A stretch of 64,000 nucleotides of DNA, taken from the NCBI RefSeq assembly GCF_024721175.1, contig NZ_CP099399.1, forward strand, positions 124,001 through 188,000, written 5' to 3'. Source of the DNA: Rhizobium sp. Pop5 (lineage in GTDB: Bacteria; Pseudomonadota; Alphaproteobacteria; Rhizobiales; Rhizobiaceae). The notes below the pieces were generated by a model, which had not been told where the DNA came from, searched no databases, and worked only from the letters and a program-made list of their open reading frames with translations. Positions 59,197 to 64,000 of the stretch are shown here, one piece after another. Each line of letters starts with the position of its first letter. Position 1 is the first letter of the stretch. Position numbers and translations under genes: made by a program.

Positions 59197-62100
59197 CTAG
59201 ATTGCCTTCGTGCCCTGTTTATTGCGTTCGAGCAGCGCCTTCACGGTCGCATCGGTCACCTTGCCGTCCGGCTCCTGGCCGACCGATTTCTGGAAGCTCT
59301 TGATCGCAGCAACGGTCTTCGCGCCCATTTCGCCGTCCGGCACTCCGGCGTCGAAGCCGTTATTGTTGAGGATCGCCTGGATGTTGCGGATCGCCTTCTT
59401 CATGTCGACGGTCGCCGTCTTTGCGCCCGTGCCTGCCCATTCGTCCGGGATGTCGATGCCGTTCGTACGATGATCGAGCGGCTCCGGCTTCCAGAGATCG
59501 GCTTTCGCGCGCGCCCGTTCGAGCTGGTCGGGTTTCATGGCGTTAGCCACTTCGTCGCGCTTCTGTGCCGCGTCCTTGTCGCCAGCCTTGGCGGCGATTG
59601 CGAACCACTTGTAGGACTCTTCGAGATCCACCGGAACTCCGTTGCCGCGTGCGCAGAGGATCGCGAGGTTGAACTGGCTGTCGGTGATGCCGAGGTTTGC
59701 GGCCTTCGTGAACCATGAGGCGGCCGTTGCATAATCCTGCTGGCCGAGAGCGCCGGAGGCATAGAGAACGGCCAGATTGTGCATCGCACTGGCATTGCCC
59801 TGGTTCGCCGCCTGTTCGTAGAAGCCCTTCGCCTTGTTGATGTCGCGTTCGACGCCGTTGCCCTTCTCGTACATGCTGCCGAGCCGGTATTGTGCCGGCG
59901 CAAAGCCCTTGTCGGCCGAAAGCTGATACCAGCTTGCCGCCTGCTTCTGGTCGACGGTCACGCCGTTTCGGCCGTCTGAATAGCGCGCGCCGATCTCGAA
60001 CAGCGCGAGCGTATCGCCGCTGCGCGCCGCATCGGCAAGCGATTTCGGCTGCACTGTATCGGGAATGGTGATTCCGGCCTGCGGTGCGGTGGTGGGCGCG
60101 TTGGGAACGAAGCCTGACGTCTCCTGTGTTGCGCCAGCCGCGCCGGGCGCGGCGAGGGTCGCAGCACCTTCGCCATCGAGCGGCGTCGCGTCGGTCAGAT
60201 GTTCGCCAGCCACCGGGGGTGCGGCATCCGGTTGTGCCTGTTCCGCGGCGGGAGCTATTGTCTCGGCTGCGGGAGCGTTCGTTTCGGCAGTGCCGGCAGC
60301 CTGCTGTGCGGGCATTGCTTCGAGCATTGCCGGCGCAGGATTTTCCGTTGCTCCCGTCAGCGCCGAGACTTCCGCCGGCGATTGTGGCGCGCGTTCGCCG
60401 CTCGTCAGCGTGCGGGCAAGCGGAAAGGCCATGATGGCGAGCAGCACGGCGCCGACTGCCAGCAGGATCGGCCGCCGGTAGCGCGAAAAGGCGCTGGTCT
60501 TGCCCGTCTTGTCGGAAGTCTTGACGGCCTTGTCGGTTTTGATGCTCTTCTTCTCGGCCTTGATGGTTGCCTGCTTCGGATTGGCGTCCACCTCCATGGC
60601 GGCGGCCTGCGCCGCACGGCGGGCAGCGGCAATGTAGTCGGCGCGATCGGTTTCGCCGGCAGGTTTGCCGCGCGCCGCACTCTGGCTGGCGCGCACCCGC
60701 TCGAGGATCTTCTTCACGTCAGGCGCGCCTGAGCCCGGTTCGAGCAGTTCGTTTGCCGCATCCGTCGGCACCACGTCTGCGGGATCGATCGACGGTGCCG
60801 GATCGATAACCGCGCGTTCGGTTGCCTTGCTCTCGGTTTTCTTGCCGGGCAGCAACCGTTTGCCGAGGCTGGCAAGCAGGCTGACCTTTGCCGGTGCTGC
60901 TCCCGGCATCGCGGCTTCCGGCGACCGCGTCGCGGCTTCGATGGCGATCGCGCTCGCTCCGCTCATGGCCGCGGCCTGCGCCGGGATGCTGGATTCCGTT
61001 GCGACTTCGGCGGTGCGAATGACGGGAGAGGCCTTTGCTGTCGGGGCAGCGTCCTGTGCCCGGCCCGCTTCCGCCACCATCAGCGCATAGGGATCGACAT
61101 CGAAATCGACATCGGCCACCGGCATCTGGGCACTCGGCCGGCCCCGCTCTTCCATGCCGTCGAGGCGGTCGGCAATGTGAACCAGCGTCTCGTGCAGCGC
61201 CTTGAAGGTCTTGTGCGTGCGCTCTTCGCTGTCGCGGGTGATATCCTCGAGATGCCGCAGGTCCTCGGCCAGCGCTGTTAACGCCGACATGTCGGCGGCG
61301 GGCACGGCGCCCTGGAGGCTGCCATTGCGCGAATAGGCTTCGACGACGGCTTCCGCCGCCTGCCGGGCAGCCTCGATGATATATTCGTCGCTTGTCGCCA
61401 TATAATCTTCGATCGCGCCCATGCGCCGGTCGAGATCGGCGGGTATCTGAGCGCTTTCGCGCGGCTCACTCATCAAGGCCGAAAGATTGGCGATCTGGTC
61501 TTCGAGGTTCCTCAGCGCCCGCGGATCGGTCGGCGGCGCCGATGTGCTCTCCTCCAACCGGGCGGCAATGTCGCTCAGCCGTCCTTCGAGGCGCCGGAAA
61601 GCGCCGTCGTCGATCGTCGCCGCAGGTGCCGGCTGCTGATAGGCCATCTCGTCGATGCGTCGGGCGAGATAGTCGAGCCGCTGCGCCAGCACGTCGTTGA
61701 CGGCCCCATTTTCCAGCGCGTCGATCTTGCGGGAAATGTCGGAAAGCGCGCCCGTGAGGTCGGGCTGGGGGGCTGCCTTCTGCGTCCGCTCCAGGAGATA
61801 GGAAAGATGTTCCAGCCGCTCGTCGAGCCGCGATGTCGCTTCTGCCTTCGTCAGTTCCTCGACGCGCGACGTCAGCGCCTCCAGGCGCATTGCCAGGTCG
61901 TCGGCCGGCGTCGCGCGGCTGGCCGCGTCATGGCTCATCAGGTCGATCTGATCGGCGAGGGCCGAAAGCCGGCTTTCCAGGCGCTGCATCAGCGCCGGAT
62001 CGTTGGCCGCGGCCGCGCGTCCGCTGGCGGCGATCGCCCGGCTGATCTCGTCAAGCCGCATGTCCATGGCGGCGAACTGTTCGGACATGATCCGGTCGTG

Positions 62101-62970
62101 CGGCTGGATGAGATTGCCGAACTGCTCCATCGCCGTGGCGATGGAAATGAGCTTGTCTTCCAGCGCCCGAACGGCCGGGCTTTCACCCATGCCGCCGATA
62201 TGGCGCTTGATGTCGTCGAGCCGGTAGGCGAGCGAAACCAGCTCTTCCTGCAGCCCCTCGGTATCGAGCGCGGCAAGCCGGCTCTCGAAACCGTCCCATC
62301 GATTTTCCATGTGGCGCAGCGAATCCTCGCGCGCCAGCCCATCCATCAGCGAACGCAGTTCCTCGAAATCCTGACGCAGGCCGGCGGCCTCCGGGCCATC
62401 CGAGCGGCCGGTCAGCTGTGTGATGCTTTGGGCAAGGCGGCCCATGTCGGCGCGGATGTCGTCGGCGAAACGGCCGTCCCCGGCATTGGCCTTGATCTCG
62501 CGCAGCTCTGCGCGCAGCGCGTTCATCTCGCGGGTGACGCCCTCGGAAATATCACGCTTCAGATCCTGTCTGAGGTTGACGAGCGCTTGGGCGATCTCCG
62601 TCATCGTGTCGTCGCCGGCCCGAAAGCCTGGCGCCGGGGTGGGCGCTGTGGCGCGCGGCGCGGGTTCACGAAACTGGGGGGGCTGCTCGCGTGCCGCAAA
62701 CGGCCGCTCGCGGCCTGCTTCCAGTGCCCGCTGGCGCTGCCGGATTTCGGCGAGCGGATCCGGCCGCGGCTCGATCGGCGCTCTTGCGGGACGTGGTGCA
62801 TAGGAGCTCGTGTAAGGATCGCGCTCGGCCGTTGCAGCGCGCGGCCGCTGGTCGCGCCCGCTGCCCATCAGCCCTTCGATCCGCGCCTCCAGCCCTTCGA
62901 TCGTGCGGTTCAGCGCATCGAGCGATGTCCTGTCGGACTGTCGGGAAGGATTTGATCGCGATCCGTTCAT
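59197..62970 (-). CDS. podJ: PodJ-like polar localisation protein (coiled coil, TM, Sel1 repeats, PG-binding domain)
   Basis: 1257 residues from ATG at 62970; an ATG at 63066 is in frame but has no ribosome site. The N-terminal cytoplasmic part is mostly heptad-rich helix (about 200-620). One TM lies at about 834-855 (RRPILLAVGAVLLAIMAFPLA). The periplasmic part has a Pro/Ala linker, four Sel1-type repeats (about 975-1140, e.g. ALFEIGARYSDGRNGV, AQYRLGSMYEKGNGV, AMHNLAVLYASGALG) and a C-terminal peptidoglycan-binding domain (about 1188-1257; IQAILNNNGFDAGVPDGEMG). This is the PodJ plan, a scaffold for the new pole. The gene name rests on architecture. Confidence 0.85.
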   Translation of the reverse strand: MNGSRSNPSRQSDRTSLDALNRTIEGLEARIEGLMGSGRDQRPRAATAERDPYTSSYAPRPARAPIEPRPDPLAEIRQRQRALEAGRERPFAAREQPPQFREPAPRATAPTPAPGFRAGDDTMTEIAQALVNLRQDLKRDISEGVTREMNALRAELREIKANAGDGRFADDIRADMGRLAQSITQLTGRSDGPEAAGLRQDFEELRSLMDGLAREDSLRHMENRWDGFESRLAALDTEGLQEELVSLAYRLDDIKRHIGGMGESPAVRALEDKLISIATAMEQFGNLIQPHDRIMSEQFAAMDMRLDEISRAIAASGRAAAANDPALMQRLESRLSALADQIDLMSHDAASRATPADDLAMRLEALTSRVEELTKAEATSRLDERLEHLSYLLERTQKAAPQPDLTGALSDISRKIDALENGAVNDVLAQRLDYLARRIDEMAYQQPAPAATIDDGAFRRLEGRLSDIAARLEESTSAPPTDPRALRNLEDQIANLSALMSEPRESAQIPADLDRRMGAIEDYMATSDEYIIEAARQAAEAVVEAYSRNGSLQGAVPAADMSALTALAEDLRHLEDITRDSEERTHKTFKALHETLVHIADRLDGMEERGRPSAQMPVADVDFDVDPYALMVAEAGRAQDAAPTAKASPVIRTAEVATESSIPAQAAAMSGASAIAIEAATRSPEAAMPGAAPAKVSLLASLGKRLLPGKKTESKATERAVIDPAPSIDPADVVPTDAANELLEPGSGAPDVKKILERVRASQSAARGKPAGETDRADYIAAARRAAQAAAMEVDANPKQATIKAEKKSIKTDKAVKTSDKTGKTSAFSRYRRPILLAVGAVLLAIMAFPLARTLTSGERAPQSPAEVSALTGATENPAPAMLEAMPAQQAAGTAETNAPAAETIAPAAEQAQPDAAPPVAGEHLTDATPLDGEGAATLAAPGAAGATQETSGFVPNAPTTAPQAGITIPDTVQPKSLADAARSGDTLALFEIGARYSDGRNGVTVDQKQAASWYQLSADKGFAPAQYRLGSMYEKGNGVERDINKAKGFYEQAANQGNASAMHNLAVLYASGALGQQDYATAASWFTKAANLGITDSQFNLAILCARGNGVPVDLEESYKWFAIAAKAGDKDAAQKRDEVANAMKPDQLERARAKADLWKPEPLDHRTNGIDIPDEWAGTGAKTATVDMKKAIRNIQAILNNNGFDAGVPDGEMGAKTVAAIKSFQKSVGQEPDGKVTDATVKALLERNKQGTKAI

Positions 62971-63298
62971 CTTTTTGCTCGCTTCGACTGCTCGACCTCT
63001 CGTCAGAGCTCGATCCGTGGCTTTTCCCTCTGCTGCCGCGTTTTCACGCGGACCGGAGCGCACCATTCACAAGACGTTAGTCAATTAGACTTTCCTCAAG
63101 CTGAACGATGTAGCGGCATTCTTAGAAACGCGAGACTGAGAAAAATGAATGCTGATCACTACTGCTCAATCCGCACCTTTCACGAAACGTGGTAAACAAG
63201 CCGTTAATGTCGATGAGAATTTTTTAACGTTTGCGTTCAATAGGCCGTTTTCGCCGGCAATTGCTGTCGAATTACTCGGATCGGACGGCAGGTAGCGC
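62971..63298. other. 328-bp region upstream of podJ
   Basis: Between podJ (leftward) and the VOC gene (leftward). The segment 63160-63270 is AT-rich and probably holds the podJ promoter. TTAA words occur at 63203-63206 and 63222-63225, but not in the CtrA spacing. No GANTC was found. Nothing else is recognised. Confidence 0.5.
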
Positions 63299-63664
63299 TC
63301 AGGTGGGCCGCGGATATTGCAGCTCGATTTTCACGCGCTCCGGCCCGTAGACAAAGATCTGGCCGAGATCGGTGTCGGGAATATCGTTATATTCGTAGCG
63401 ATAGCCGCTCGCCTTGATGCGCTCCAGCGCTGGCTCGAATTCGTAAAGGCTGAAGGCAACATGGTTGAAGATGCCGGGTGGAAAATCGGTGCCGCGTGAT
63501 GTCAGGAGGAGATGGATGACCGGGCGTTCATCCAGATAGAGCCAGTGGCCGCGCGAGGCGAAGGGTGGCCGATAGCCTTCTTTGACGCCGAGCAGTGTCT
63601 CCAGAAAGCTGATCATCCTGGGCGCATCGCGTGTTTCGATGGTGACGTGGTCCAATCGCGGCAT
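63299..63664 (-). CDS. VOC-family protein (glyoxalase-type)
   Basis: 121 residues from ATG at 63664 (GAGG 6 nt ahead; frame open to 63715). Begins PRLDHVTIETRDAPRMISFLETLLG with the metal-ligand His5, then VIHLLLTSRG, a second half beginning FNHVAFSLYEFEPAL with His, and ends VKIELQYP with the closing Glu. Metal-binding His/Glu placement is as in lactoylglutathione lyase-like proteins. The substrate is unknown. Confidence 0.85.
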   Translation of the reverse strand: MPRLDHVTIETRDAPRMISFLETLLGVKEGYRPPFASRGHWLYLDERPVIHLLLTSRGTDFPPGIFNHVAFSLYEFEPALERIKASGYRYEYNDIPDTDLGQIFVYGPERVKIELQYPRPT

Positions 63665-63742
63665 CGGGTTCCTCACAGCCAGCTTCGGCGAGGAAACATA
63701 GCCCGTTCGACGCAACTGCGAAAGTTGCCTCTCGGCTGGGGC

Positions 63743-64000
63743 TCAGAAGTCCTCGGTCCATGGCCGGACCTCGACCTCCAGCGACCATGCGCTACGGTGC
63801 TGGCGAAGCACGTCGATATAGGTCTGGGCGATCGCATCCGGCGAGAGCGTGCCGTCAGGCTTGTCGGCGCGGTCGGGCCGGGTCAGCGAGCGCACCGCGC
63901 CATCGATGACGAAGTGCGCGACATGGATGCCCATCGGCCCGAGTTCGCGGGCAGCACTCTGGGCAAGGCCGCGCAGCGCGAACTTGCCCATCGCGAAGGG
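63743..64000 (-). CDS. SDR-family oxidoreductase, partial, runs off the right edge
   Basis: The last 85 codons are present; the 5' part lies beyond the window. Reads PFAMGKFALRGLAQSAARELGPMGIHVAHFVIDGAV, in part, an SDR C-terminal half: helix after the YxxxK region (AMGKFALRGLAQSAARELG), then a substrate loop with SLTRPDRADKPDGTLSPDAIAQTYIDVL. The motif I and catalytic residues lie outside the window. The downstream VOC gene is 78 bp away on the same strand. Confidence 0.8.
   Translation of the reverse strand, partial: PFAMGKFALRGLAQSAARELGPMGIHVAHFVIDGAVRSLTRPDRADKPDGTLSPDAIAQTYIDVLRQHRSAWSLEVEVRPWTEDF

Noticed and set aside
61807..62955. 382-residue plus-strand frame opposite podJ
   Set aside because: Antisense to the coiled-coil region; no family features or ribosome site.
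62971..63298. CtrA binding site upstream of podJ
   Set aside because: TTAA words are present, but none has the TTAA-N7-TTAA spacing.

Overview
The window looks like a chromosomal segment of a fast-growing rhizobium (Rhizobium leguminosarum/etli type, Rhizobiales). The evidence is high GC, the contiguous phoR-pstSCAB-phoU-phoB order, gcrA next to argD-argF-hslO, a SAM-II riboswitch ahead of metZ, a PodJ-type polarity protein, and three families of short palindromic intergenic repeats of the kind scattered through Rhizobium genomes. The species assignment is inference. Most genes are ordinary core genes. No phage, insertion sequence, CRISPR array or rRNA operon is visible.

Layout. 1-4 kb: a sugar-acid catabolic cluster (truncated fucU-type mutarotase, aldo/keto reductase, UxaA-family dehydratase) read leftward, with a divergent GntR/FCD regulator. 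4-9.6 kb: ArsR regulator/SDR pair, DHA2-type MFS exporter, small secreted and membrane proteins, tRNA-Thr(CGT) and a nitronate monooxygenase behind a long perfect operator. 9.9-20.2 kb: the phosphate module, with ppk2 divergent from phoR, then pstS (Pho box), pstC, pstA, pstB, phoU and phoB. 20.4-27.8 kb: gcrA and argD-argF-hslO around an intergenic region rich in GANTC methylation sites, then apaG, metZ with its SAM-II riboswitch, a two-domain dcd and tRNA-Gly(CCC).

27.8-36 kb is accessory in character: a TetR-RND efflux-TetR cassette, a MarR regulator with an F420-type reductase, and an SDR. Three of its promoters carry palindromes built on ATCTA/TAGAT. 36-47.5 kb: small lipoprotein, VOC proteins, a chemoreceptor with a C-terminal WTEF tether, amino-acid-type binding protein, TerB-like, SNase-like and S24-type proteins, a NarL-type response regulator, DUF952-pyrD, a MATE exporter and a Tat-lipobox CAP protein. 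47.6-55.4 kb: TPR-methyltransferase, two paralogous YitT-type membrane proteins flanking an AhpD-like/Rrf2 pair, then the helicase and PdeM nuclease of the ligase-associated repair group, and a lytic transglycosylase lipoprotein. 55.5-64 kb: RibD-C reductase, TetR-YciI pair with duplicated operators, TIGR02186-TauE/SafE pair, podJ, a VOC protein and a truncated SDR.

How the genes work together. The Pst/Pho genes form a complete uptake and sensing circuit: PhoR signals to PhoB, PstSCAB imports phosphate and PhoU couples the two. PPK2 supplies polyphosphate metabolism. argD and argF act in ornithine and citrulline synthesis. GcrA and PodJ both belong to the alphaproteobacterial cell-cycle and polarity network. 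Starts were chosen by Shine-Dalgarno position, overlap with neighbours and family length, so several genes begin inside longer open frames. No clearly new multi-gene defence or biosynthetic system was found. The most interesting signals are regulatory: the GANTC cluster at gcrA/argD, several perfect operator palindromes, the hairpin with U-run before argD, and the shared operator motif in the 28-35 kb region.
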